Below, one piece after another: positions 1 through 6,749 of a stretch of 20,568 nucleotides of DNA; position 1 is the stretch's first letter, and each line of letters starts with the position of its first letter. The notes beneath the pieces were generated by a model, which did no database searches, was not told where the DNA came from, and saw nothing but the letters and a program-made list of their open reading frames with translations. The translations under genes were made by a program, and so were the position numbers. The DNA is taken from positions 1 to 20,568 of IMG/VR virus record IMGVR_UViG_3300027905_000451; one strand, 5' to 3'. Source of the DNA: a virus.

Positions 1-2
1 TC

Positions 3-737
3 GTGCGCACCGACCGGCGCACCCTCGTGACCATGGGGGCCACGGGGTCGGTGCTCTACCGCGTGCTGGCGCAGACCCTCGTCGACGGGGGGATCCTGGC
101 GGCGCCGACGATCCGCATGACGGTCTGCCGGCAGGAGGGCACGTGGTCGAAGTACCAGTACCGCGCCGCCGAGCAGACCCTGATCATCCGGTCGCGGCTG
201 CGGAACCGGCTGGTCGTGGAGGCGGCGGCACAGGCAATGAAGCCGGCGCTCGTCTTCGTGCAGAAGCTCCAGCACGGGCGGCACCTCGCCGACATGATGC
301 GGGGCAAGGGGCTGCGCGTCGAGTTCGTGTGGGGCGCGAAGGACAGCGACGCGCGCGTGCGCGCGCTCGCCAAGCTGGTGGCCGGGAAGCTCGACGCCAT
401 CGTGTGCTCCGCGATTTTCACATCTGGAATCGACATCCCGTCGCTCGCCGCCGTCGTCGTGGCGGGCGGCGGGGCCTCTCAGATCGCCGCGATCCAGCGG
501 ATCGGCCGCGGCACGCGCAACACCACGGACAAGGGCACGTTCGAGGTTTGGGACGTGCTCGATCTCAATTCGGAGTGGATGGAAAGGCACGCGCGCACGC
601 GAAAGAACGCCTACGAGCAGGAGGGCTATGTAGTCGAGGTGCTCGATCCTGAACCGCTGGCGTTGATCAGATCACCGGGGAGAACCGCACCAGACGATGG
701 CCTGTTCCCAAGCATGGATCCCCGGTCCAATAGGTAA
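3..737 (+). CDS. SF2 DNA/RNA helicase, C-terminal part (UvsW-like), 5' end outside window
   Basis: This is the second RecA-like lobe of a superfamily 2 helicase, an ATP-driven duplex or branch-migrating enzyme. Visible motifs are motif IV-like ALVFVQKLQHGRHLADMM, motif V SGIDIPS and motif VI QRIGRGTR with its arginine fingers. The Walker A and DEAD/DEAH motifs of lobe 1 are absent, so the gene almost certainly begins upstream and the GTG at position 3 is only the first in-frame start-type codon. With UvsY-, gp32- and gp46/47-like genes nearby, a UvsW-like role in recombination-dependent replication is a reasonable inference. The last 55 codons (from 573, Glu-Trp-Met-Glu-Arg-His) are lower in GC than the preceding part and match a second, diverged copy at 1320-1475 beyond the HNH gene. 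The present C-terminus therefore looks imported. The helicase family call is firm; the exact subfamily is not. Confidence 0.85.
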   Translation: MRTDRRTLVTMGATGSVLYRVLAQTLVDGGILAAPTIRMTVCRQEGTWSKYQYRAAEQTLIIRSRLRNRLVVEAAAQAMKPALVFVQKLQHGRHLADMMRGKGLRVEFVWGAKDSDARVRALAKLVAGKLDAIVCSAIFTSGIDIPSLAAVVVAGGGASQIAAIQRIGRGTRNTTDKGTFEVWDVLDLNSEWMERHARTRKNAYEQEGYVVEVLDPEPLALIRSPGRTAPDDGLFPSMDPRSNR

Positions 738-785
738 ACAAAAGTGGGCCCCCTTCTAGCCGCAAGGCATGGTATACAAACAGCC

Positions 786-1298
786 ATGCCGGTAATGCCG
801 CGCCCACTCGTTGAACGGTTCTGGCCAAAGGTAGAAAAGACGGAGACGTGTTGGCTATGGCAGGGCGCCCGTTATTCAAACGGATATGGAAACATAGGCT
901 TGGTAGGACGCCGTGGAGGCAACCGGCTGGTACACCGGGTTTCATGGGAATTGCACTTTGGCCAGATACCCCAAGGACTACTGGTTTGCCACCGTTGCGA
1001 CGTAAAAGCTTGCGTTCGCCCCGATCACCTGTTCCTTGGGACGCAGGGGGACAACATGCGAGACATGCGCGCTAAAGGGCGGGCGGCACACAACGACGGG
1101 AGGGCGTTCAGGGCCTACAACGCGGCGCGTGTCTACCCGCGTGGGGCTGGTCATCCCTCTACGAAACAAGCAGACATCACCCAGGTACGTGCGCTTCGCT
1201 CCGAGGGGAAGCTTCTACGAGAAATCGCCGCCGCAACAGGGTATTCAATCACCCACGTTGCGGGAATTTTACGAGGGGAGCGACGCAGGCTGGGGTAG
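786..1298 (+). CDS. HNH homing-type endonuclease with C-terminal helix-turn-helix
   Basis: This is a free-standing HNH_3-type nuclease. The core reads CWLWQGA near the N-terminus, then LVHRVSWELHFG, LLVCHRCDVKACVRPDHLFLG and the GDNMRDMRAKGR tail typical of phage HNH endonucleases. Paired Cys residues and the His/Asn-type motif would form the beta-beta-alpha-metal site. The last 45 residues (SEGKLLREIAAATGYSITHV) resemble a helix-turn-helix DNA-recognition module. I chose ATG 786 because the family usually begins a few residues before the FWPKV segment. GTG 744 and ATG 798 are in-frame alternatives and none has a strong ribosome binding site. Base composition is lower in GC than the flanking replication genes. 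The gene lies exactly between two copies of the helicase 3' end and shares their reading frame. It most likely mobilises itself by cutting an allele of the helicase gene that lacks the insertion; that target is inferred. Confidence 0.85.
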   Translation: MPVMPRPLVERFWPKVEKTETCWLWQGARYSNGYGNIGLVGRRGGNRLVHRVSWELHFGQIPQGLLVCHRCDVKACVRPDHLFLGTQGDNMRDMRAKGRAAHNDGRAFRAYNAARVYPRGAGHPSTKQADITQVRALRSEGKLLREIAAATGYSITHVAGILRGERRRLG

Positions 1299-1475
1299 AT
1301 CCTCGCCGACGAGGGCAACGAGTGGATGGAGCGCCACGCGCGCACCCGCCGGCGCAGTTACGAGGACGAGGGCTTCGTCGTGCGGGTCGTCGAGGACGAC
1401 CGGGCCCCGCTGCTCCAACCCACGGCGCGCGTGCGCCCGAAGCCCCACGACGACGGCTTCTTCCCCCCGATGTAG
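1299..1475 (+). pseudogene. Displaced second copy of the helicase 3' end
   Basis: Starting directly after the HNH stop codon, and in the same frame as both flanking genes, this stretch reads ILADEGNEWMERHARTR, then YEDEGFVV, and ends DDGFFPPM and stop. It parallels the intact helicase C-terminus (EWMERHARTR, YEQEGYVV, DDGLFPSM), but codons and several residues differ, so it is not a recent tandem copy. Its GC content matches the upstream helicase body better than the C-terminus now attached. It is best read as the original helicase 3' end, cut off when the HNH cassette arrived with its own replacement end. It has no start codon or ribosome binding site of its own, so it is probably untranslated. 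Confidence 0.8.
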
Positions 1476-1738
1476 CGGGCCGGCCGCGGAACCCGCGTGT
1501 CCGCGGGGATGACCGGGTAGTAGAAAAAAGCTTGCCACGGAGCAGGCGCCCGTAGTACAAGCGGATCCGTGTTAGCCAAAGGGCCGCTGCCCCTATTGCT
1601 GCATACGACCAGTTACGGAGACGTCTACCTGTTGAGCGGCGCCGCGTCGGGGTCAAGAGGCTAGGACCCCTTCCCCCTGCCCCTGACGCAGCGACCGACG
1701 CGGGGCCACTCAGCCGGTAGACGTAGGAAGGGTTCGAC
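1476..1738 (+). other. Intergenic stretch with two GC-rich hairpins
   Basis: No gene is visible in these 263 nt. Two perfect inverted repeats stand out: CCGCGGA/TCCGCGG at 1484-1506 (7-bp stem, 9-nt loop), close behind the helicase remnant, and GGGGTC/GACCCC at 1649-1670. Neither is followed by a T-run, so intrinsic termination is only a possibility. A good ribosome binding site (AGGAAGG, 1725-1731) serves the next gene. I found no convincing -35/-10 pair and no tRNA cloverleaf. Confidence 0.4.
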
Positions 1739-3349
1739 ATGGTTGCGGCACAGGTTCCCGGGCCAGCGCCTTCGTACACGCACGCGCCCGGCTCCACCCC
1801 GCCCCGTTTCGTTCGGGGCCAGGCTCGTAAAGCACGACCACACCGGCCTGAATCCTGGTCGGCGAGCACTGTCGAGGCTTTGAATGGAGAAAAGGTCACG
1901 CTGGGGGCCGAGTGGCTCCAGCGTGACCTCTTTCTGCGCATGCCGGAGAAGGTCGTCACGACAGCTCGGTATCTCCACTGGCTACGGTGGGAGTACAAGG
2001 GGAAGGGCATGCGCGAGGTCTACGAGCGTCGGGATAGGATGCTCCAGGCGAAGCCCATGGCGGGGGTCACGGAGCGCCAGATCGAGTACGCGTTCGCATG
2101 GCTGCGTCGGTACGGGCTGCTCAGCACCCGCCTGGAGATCCGGCGCCGCGGAGACGGGACCTTCTACCGTCAGTACACCCACACGGTAAATTGGTGCGAG
2201 TACAAGTACCGGCGCGGAGACAGCGTTGACAACCCCCGCGTGGGACTGACCGTGGAGGCCAAGAATGGCCTGTCGGCGAAGGCGCTGCGCGGCCCCCACC
2301 ACGGGGCCAAGAGGAGGAAGGGAGGGAAACAAACCTTGGGACAAGACCCGGCGAACCTTGGGACAAGACCCGGGCAACCTTGGGACCATAGTTTAGAAGC
2401 TAGTACAGAGGCTAGTATCAGAGCTAGTTCAGTACTTCGTACTGAACCCGGCCAAACAGCCGCCGGGTTCCCTGAACAAGATCAAAACCAAGATCCCGAG
2501 TACATGCGTCTGTGCTACGCCGCCCTCAACGATGAACCGGACCCCTCCCCTACGCCGCCCGATCCCGTAGCCTCTGCGCCGACCCCAAGCCCCGACCCCG
2601 TGGCCTTTACCCCCAAAGCTCCCGCGGCGGGCGGGGCGGGCGCGCCCACGGCCCGGCGGGCCACCACGGAGGAAACGGACGACCGGGCGGAGTTCCGCGG
2701 GGGCGGGCGGGTCTATTTCCCACCGTGGCCCGGCCAGGCCGGCGTGCCGAAGGCCCCCTACGACGTGAAGCCCGCGGTGATCCCCGGGGCGCCCCTGCTG
2801 CCCGAGGGCGCTTCCGACGACACCCTGATCACCTGGCTCGTGAACGCTTACGCCGGGGCCTGCGCGGACCCCAAGACCGGCCGGCGCCCCTTCGTGCCCC
2901 CCGCGGTGATCAACCGCCACCGCGCCGCCATCCTGGAGGGCGCGCGCGCCATGATCGCCCGGAAGATCGCCCCGGCCGAGTGGGCCGTGTGGAGCGTGGG
3001 GGTGTTGGGGAAGTACATGGCCCGCGGCGAGGGTAGCCCCCCGCCATTCCACCTGGTCTGGAGCGAGAACCGCATGGCCTTGCGGCAGGGCTGGTTCGCG
3101 CACGACGGCGGGGGCCTCGGGGGCCGTTCCCTGGAGGGGGCGAAGTTCCGGGAGCTGTGCCTGCGTCACCGCACGATGCGCGAGCGCCTCCTCGCTACGC
3201 GCAGCGACGCCGAGGTCGCCGCCGTGGTGGCGCGGTGCTTCCCGGGCGACCTGTACGACCGCCTGCGCGCCGAGGCCACGCAGGAGGCCAACGACAACGC
3301 TGCCCGGCTCGCCGCGATGCGCGACGCCGGGAAGTGGTTGTGGTCTTAG
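1739..3349 (+). CDS. Putative replication initiation protein carrying an internal origin
   Basis: This is a 536-residue protein preceded by AGGAAGG seven nt before the ATG. Residues ~50-160 look like a winged-helix DNA-binding domain with many basic and aromatic residues (RQIEYAFAWLRRYGLLSTRLEIRR), as in phage replication initiators. Residues ~195-330 form a disordered Pro/Ala/Ser-rich linker. Residues ~345-536 are a separate mostly helical domain ending GKWLWS. The linker DNA contains three 22-bp direct repeats and an A+T-richer 12-bp repeat block, the layout of lambda O, where the initiator binds iterons in its own gene. The immediate neighbours are a DnaA-like protein and DnaB, which supports an origin-binding or helicase-recruiting role. 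The first half is visibly lower in GC than the second half (break near 2540-2560), which suggests a chimeric gene. The family is not recognised with certainty; function is inferred from context and repeats. Confidence 0.6.
   Translation: MVAAQVPGPAPSYTHAPGSTPPRFVRGQARKARPHRPESWSASTVEALNGEKVTLGAEWLQRDLFLRMPEKVVTTARYLHWLRWEYKGKGMREVYERRDRMLQAKPMAGVTERQIEYAFAWLRRYGLLSTRLEIRRRGDGTFYRQYTHTVNWCEYKYRRGDSVDNPRVGLTVEAKNGLSAKALRGPHHGAKRRKGGKQTLGQDPANLGTRPGQPWDHSLEASTEASIRASSVLRTEPGQTAAGFPEQDQNQDPEYMRLCYAALNDEPDPSPTPPDPVASAPTPSPDPVAFTPKAPAAGGAGAPTARRATTEETDDRAEFRGGGRVYFPPWPGQAGVPKAPYDVKPAVIPGAPLLPEGASDDTLITWLVNAYAGACADPKTGRRPFVPPAVINRHRAAILEGARAMIARKIAPAEWAVWSVGVLGKYMARGEGSPPPFHLVWSENRMALRQGWFAHDGGGLGGRSLEGAKFRELCLRHRTMRERLLATRSDAEVAAVVARCFPGDLYDRLRAEATQEANDNAARLAAMRDAGKWLWS
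2332..2387 (+). repeat. Iterons: three direct repeats, 22-bp period
   Basis: The 19-bp unit AACCTTGGGACAAGACCCG occurs perfectly at 2332-2350 and 2354-2372, and its first 12 bases recur at 2376-2387. Starts are exactly 22 bp apart, about two helical turns. Because 22 is not a multiple of three, the three copies are translated in three different frames (TLGQDP, NLGTRP, QPWDH). The conservation is therefore at the DNA level, not the protein level. Confidence 0.85.
2395..2430 (+). repeat. Three 12-bp direct repeats with core GCTAGT
   Basis: Units AGAAGCTAGTAC, AGAGGCTAGTAT and CAGAGCTAGTTC follow each other without gaps, with cores starting at 2399, 2411 and 2423. They encode a Ser/Glu/Ala-rich stretch in phase (EAS, EAS, RAS). 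They lie 12 bp downstream of the last iteron copy and are richer in A+T, so they may be the melting region or a second protein-binding array. Confidence 0.75.
2428..2446 (+). repeat. Perfect inverted repeat at the right edge of the origin candidate
   Basis: TTCAGTAC and GTACTGAA are exact complements separated by TTC, forming an 8-bp stem with a 3-nt centre. It could be a binding site for a dimeric protein or a cruciform/hairpin used in replication start. Its role is unknown. Confidence 0.75.
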
Positions 3350-3358
3350 GGGGCACCC

Positions 3359-3865
3359 GTGGTCGCGAACCTGATGGACCCCGTGGAGGACAAGCTCGTG
3401 CGCACGATCCGGCGTGCGCTGGCGCAGGCCTCCGCCACCGACCTCGACACCGTCGTGATGGCCGTCGTGGTGATCCCGGCGCGACGGCCGCCGGTGCTGC
3501 CGGGGCGGGACGGGCGGCTCCCCGTCGAGTGGTACGAGGCCCCGGCGACCTGGGACCGGATCGTGCGCCTCGTGGCCGAGACCTTCGGGGTGGAGCCGAA
3601 GCGGATCCTCGGACCGGAGCGGCACCCGCGCATCGCCCGCGTGCGGCAGACGGCCATGTGGCTCGCCCGCCGGTACACGTCGCTCTCCCTGTCGGATATT
3701 GGGCGCCTGTGCGGTGGGCGCGACCACACGACGGTTATGGCCGCCGTGCGGCGCGTCGGGGAGCTGCGGGCTGGGGACGAGCGGTACACCGTGTGCCTGG
3801 CGGAACTGGGGGCGCTGCTCCGGCCGGCCACGCCGGCCCCCGTGGGGGAGGACCCGAATGGCTGA
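3359..3865 (+). CDS. Stand-alone DnaA domain IV (DnaA-box-binding) protein
   Basis: This 168-residue protein carries the C-terminal DNA-binding domain of DnaA: a helical segment RQTAMWLARRYTSLSLSDIG, then the signature GGRDHTTV (Asp122, His123, Thr124, Thr125), which in bacterial DnaA reads the DnaA box through a helix-turn-helix. There is no AAA+ ATPase domain, so it cannot form an ATP-DnaA filament alone. The N-terminal ~60 residues are not recognised. The GTG start at 3359 follows a G-rich run just past the upstream stop; ATG 3374 is an alternative. Its stop overlaps the ATG of the helicase gene. Position between an origin candidate and DnaB suggests origin recognition, helicase recruitment, or interference with host DnaA sites. 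The domain call is firm; the role is inferred. Confidence 0.88.
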   Translation: MVANLMDPVEDKLVRTIRRALAQASATDLDTVVMAVVVIPARRPPVLPGRDGRLPVEWYEAPATWDRIVRLVAETFGVEPKRILGPERHPRIARVRQTAMWLARRYTSLSLSDIGRLCGGRDHTTVMAAVRRVGELRAGDERYTVCLAELGALLRPATPAPVGEDPNG

Positions 3866-6314
3866 GCCGAAGGTGGAGGGCCTGCCGTACAACTTCGCCG
3901 GGGCCTTCGAGCGCCGCGTGGCGTGGCTCTGCTGCACGTCGCCGGGCTTCATGGGGCGCTGCGGACACGCGCTCGACGCCGTGTGCCTGGCGGCCAAGGA
4001 GGCGGTCCTGGTGGTTATGGCCGCCCAGGCCATCTTCAAGGACCACGGCGCCGGCCCGCGTGACTGGGCGCTCGTGGAGCAGCGCCTGGCCGGGCAGCGC
4101 GAGCAGGGCAAGATCACGCACGAGGCCATCCAGGACGCCGGCCGCTACCTCGACGCCGACCTCGATCCGCCGACCGACCCTCCCGAGGAGGCCGTGATCG
4201 CCGAGCTGGTGCCGTTGCTTCGGCAGCGCATCATGCTCCAGATCGCGACGACGGCTTCGGCAGCCTACGCGAAGGGCGGGAAGGACGATCGCAAGATCGC
4301 GGAGTTGCTGAACCTCTCCGACGGGCTTGGGCGGGCGGATCAGGGCGCCGGCGTCCGGATGGGCGTGGCCTCCTTCGACGAGATCGAGCACATCCGCCAC
4401 CTGCAACACCTCCCGACCGGCATCGACGAGTTGGACTTCATCCTAAGCGGCGGCCCGGCGCGGGGGACCTTCAACGTCGTGATGGCCGGCGCGAAAGTGG
4501 GCAAGTGTCACGCAAAGGGACAGGGGGTCCTTCTCGCGGATGGAACCATTCGGAAGGTGGAGGACGTACGAGTAGGCGATCTCCTCATGGGCTGGGGGGG
4601 GTTCCGTAGGGTGTTGGCGACGAATCGGGGTCGTGGGGAGATGTTTGACATCGTGCCGAAGCGGGGCGCTCCTTGGCGGGTGAATGCTGATCACATCCTG
4701 ACGCTCGTGCGCACCGGTGTTGGCGGAGAGATGGTGGACGTTTCCGTGAAGGAACTGGGAACGTGGTCTGCTAAGCGGAAGCGAGCCTTCATGCTGACGC
4801 GATCTCCAGGAGTGGAATTCGCGCAAACTTCCCTGCGTCAGCTTCCACTCGATCCCTACTTTTTGGGGGTCTTGCTCGGGGACGGGTCCCTAGGGGGGAA
4901 GAGCCCTTCGATCGGTGTTACGACGGCTGATCCGGAAATCGTGACAGAGCTACATGCACAGGCCGCACGTTACAACCTCCGGGTACGCCCCGCGTCTCTT
5001 AGGTACGCGCCTACCTACCGGCTTTCGAGGATTCCGGAATATGCGCCGCATCCGACTACCCGGGCAGGAAGGCGGAAAAAGGGGGTGAAGAAGGTGTGGA
5101 ACCGCGTTACTACTCGGCTAGAGAGCCTGGGTCTGCGCGGAAAGACTTCGGGGGACAAGTTCATCCCACAGGCCTATCGGGTGGCGGACCCAAATTCCCG
5201 TCGGCAGATCCTGGCCGGCCTGATCGACACCGACGGCTACTTGGCCAAGGCCGGCCTGTCCCCCGCTTATGAGTTCACGCTCAAGTCTCGTCAGTTGGTA
5301 GAGGATATTGCCTTCATCGCGAGAAGCCTCGGGCTCGCAGCCTCCCGCGTGGTTGCGTGTCAGAAAACGTGCCAAACGGGGGCGGTGGGGACGTATTACC
5401 GCACCCGGATCTCCGGGGAGATCGAGCAGATCCCGGTGCGTGTAGCGCGGAAGCGGGCGCCGCCCTTTCAGAGGAAGCGGAAGGACGTGCGGAAGGTTTC
5501 GTTCACGGTCCGCCCCGCTGGGGAAGAGGATTACTACGGGTTTACCCTCGACGGGGACGGGCGTTACCTACTTGACGACTTCACCGTGACCCACAACTCC
5601 ATCTTCATGACGCACTGCGCCGCGCAGGCGATGATGCTGGGGCTCAACGTCTGCGTCGCCACGCTGGAGCTTTCCGTCGCCGAGTGGTTCGTGCGCGTGA
5701 AGTCCAACCTCACGGGGATCCCGATCGACGCCATCAAGGACGGGTCGATGGAACGCGCCCGCGAGATGTTGGCCGGCCGGCCGCTCGGCAACCTGGTGGT
5801 GAAGTGGTTCCCGAGCCGCGGCACCGGCGCCCGGGAGATCATCCAGTGGGTCGAGGACGAGGAGCAGCGCGCGGGCGCCCCGGTTTCCCTCTGCACGGTC
5901 GACTACCTCCAGAAGCTGAAACCGCGTACCGAGCCGGGGGGGAAGCGGTGGGATTCCCTCGGCGATGCCACGGACGAGCTGCGCGACTGGTCGATGGCCA
6001 AGAAGATCTGGACGTGGACCGGGGCGCAGCCACAGCGGGGCGCCGGGCAGGAGCGCGGGAAGAAGTCGAGCGGCGCCTCTCGCATCGGGACCGACGACGT
6101 GGCCGGGTCCATGGAGATCGTGCGGAACGCGGACCTCATCGTCACCCTGACGGGCGTAGACGACGACAAAATCGAGTACTACATCGCCGGCGGTCGGTAC
6201 GGCGGCACCGGGCGCGCGACGCCGGCCTTGCGCCACGAGTTCCCCTGCGCGCAAATGGTTCCACTCAACCGAACGCTGCCCGGGGCCGAACCCACGGGCG
6301 ACCTACCCTTCTAG
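3858..6314 (+). CDS. dnaB: Replicative DNA helicase, DnaB/RecA-fold type, interrupted by an intein
   Basis: The precursor is 818 residues; removing the 364-residue intein leaves about 454, the normal DnaB size. The start ATG 3858 overlaps the previous stop and has a G-rich binding site (3845-3851). Residues ~1-180 are a helical N-terminal region, poorly matching the usual DnaB primase-binding domain. The RecA-like domain begins LPTGIDELDFILSGG. Walker A is AGAKVGK joined to S after splicing, Walker B is LCTVDYLQ, and a motif 4-like loop GGRYGGTGR lies near the C-terminus. It should unwind DNA 5' to 3' ahead of the polymerase encoded downstream, with the primase at 6750. No helicase loader gene is seen nearby. 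The protein ends GDLPF, a tip similar to those of single-strand binding proteins. Confidence 0.93.
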   Translation: MAEPKVEGLPYNFAGAFERRVAWLCCTSPGFMGRCGHALDAVCLAAKEAVLVVMAAQAIFKDHGAGPRDWALVEQRLAGQREQGKITHEAIQDAGRYLDADLDPPTDPPEEAVIAELVPLLRQRIMLQIATTASAAYAKGGKDDRKIAELLNLSDGLGRADQGAGVRMGVASFDEIEHIRHLQHLPTGIDELDFILSGGPARGTFNVVMAGAKVGKCHAKGQGVLLADGTIRKVEDVRVGDLLMGWGGFRRVLATNRGRGEMFDIVPKRGAPWRVNADHILTLVRTGVGGEMVDVSVKELGTWSAKRKRAFMLTRSPGVEFAQTSLRQLPLDPYFLGVLLGDGSLGGKSPSIGVTTADPEIVTELHAQAARYNLRVRPASLRYAPTYRLSRIPEYAPHPTTRAGRRKKGVKKVWNRVTTRLESLGLRGKTSGDKFIPQAYRVADPNSRRQILAGLIDTDGYLAKAGLSPAYEFTLKSRQLVEDIAFIARSLGLAASRVVACQKTCQTGAVGTYYRTRISGEIEQIPVRVARKRAPPFQRKRKDVRKVSFTVRPAGEEDYYGFTLDGDGRYLLDDFTVTHNSIFMTHCAAQAMMLGLNVCVATLELSVAEWFVRVKSNLTGIPIDAIKDGSMERAREMLAGRPLGNLVVKWFPSRGTGAREIIQWVEDEEQRAGAPVSLCTVDYLQKLKPRTEPGGKRWDSLGDATDELRDWSMAKKIWTWTGAQPQRGAGQERGKKSSGASRIGTDDVAGSMEIVRNADLIVTLTGVDDDKIEYYIAGGRYGGTGRATPALRHEFPCAQMVPLNRTLPGAEPTGDLPF
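4506..5597 (+). mobile_element. Intein with LAGLIDADG homing endonuclease in the DnaB Walker A loop
   Basis: This is a 364-residue in-frame insertion. It starts at Cys217 (CHAKGQGVLLADGTI, splicing block A, with VEDVRVGDLLM) and has a block B-like NADH at residues 60-63. The two endonuclease motifs are FLGVLLGDGSL and ILAGLIDTDGYL. It ends with block F YYGFTLDGDGRYLL and block G TVTHN, directly before the extein Ser. The nucleophiles are therefore Cys1, terminal His-Asn, and Ser+1, a complete set for protein splicing. It splits GK from S in the P-loop, so helicase ATPase activity depends on splicing. GC content is lower than in the exteins, consistent with independent acquisition. Confidence 0.93.
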
Positions 6315-6326
6315 GAGGAAATGTAC

Positions 6327-6749
6327 ATGATGACACGCAAGCTCCCGGTAGACCTGTCGATGGAAGAGATGGTCTCGAAGTCGCGCGCCCTGGCGGCCAA
6401 GATGGCCGAGCGCGACGAGAAGGAGGACGCCGGCAAGGAGGCCGCGTCCGTCCTGCGCAAGCTGCTCAAGAACATGGACGGCGACATCAAGAAGGCCGCC
6501 AAGATGATCGTCGACGGGACCGAGGACCGCATGGTCGACGTGATGCTGCGGCCGAACCCGCAGCGCACCACGATCGAGCTGATCCGGCTCGATACCGGCG
6601 TCGTCGTGGAGTCGCGCCCGATGAACGCGGACGAGCGCGAGGCGCACCGCCAGGGCACGCTCCAGGCGCTGCTGGACGGCCGGAAGCCGGATCCGTTGGG
6701 GGACGACGAGGCGGACGACGAGGCCGAGGCGGAGGAAACGGTCCAGTAG
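6327..6749 (+). CDS. Small charged protein of unknown function
   Basis: About 140 residues, not recognised. The N-terminal half is helical and strongly charged (Lys/Glu/Asp-rich, e.g. SKSRALAAKMAERDEKEDAGKE). A central segment TTIELIRLDTGVVVESRPM looks like a small beta unit, and the last 20 residues are very acidic (DDEADDEAEAEE). ATG 6327 is preferred over ATG 6321 because AGGAGG at 6313-6318 sits 8 nt before it, against only 2 nt for the upstream codon. It lies between helicase and primase genes in the same operon, so a replisome accessory role is possible but unproven. Confidence 0.8.
   Translation: MMTRKLPVDLSMEEMVSKSRALAAKMAERDEKEDAGKEAASVLRKLLKNMDGDIKKAAKMIVDGTEDRMVDVMLRPNPQRTTIELIRLDTGVVVESRPMNADEREAHRQGTLQALLDGRKPDPLGDDEADDEAEAEETVQ

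Larger units (their letters stand above)
2309..2446 (+). other. Candidate replication origin inside the initiator gene
   Basis: In order this segment holds a 21-nt all-purine tract (2309-2329), three 22-bp-spaced direct repeats (2332-2387), three 12-bp repeats with core GCTAGT (2399-2429), and a perfect 8-bp inverted repeat (2428-2446). The repeat-bearing right half is clearly more A+T-rich than the surrounding DNA, as expected of a duplex-unwinding element. Iterons next to an A+T-rich block within the initiator coding sequence is the known lambda-type origin plan. No DnaA box of the TTATNCACA type was seen. Origin activity is an inference. Confidence 0.6.

Noticed and set aside
573-1475. Group I or II intron containing the HNH gene
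   Set aside because: The helicase frame runs on through a full, homologous C-terminus before the HNH gene, so nothing needs splicing. The second copy duplicates it rather than continuing it.
1476-1738. tRNA or promoter in the gap before the initiator gene
   Set aside because: No TTCRA-type T-loop at a useful position, and the TTGCCA/TAGTAC pair near 1530-1560 has poor spacing.
2332-2446. CRISPR array
   Set aside because: Repeats are short, with 3-bp gaps or none, and lie inside a coding gene; no spacers and no cas genes.
3699-3857. Upstream extension of the DnaB gene to 3699
   Set aside because: This part overlaps the conserved DnaA domain IV coding sequence, and ATG 3858 with a G-rich binding site is a better start.
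2429-4129. Long antisense open frame (also 6303-7673, 7716-9542, 10147-11538, 13733-15391 and 16268-18010)
   Set aside because: These are mirror frames of well-identified + strand genes, caused by strong GC bias at third codon positions. They show no domain motifs.
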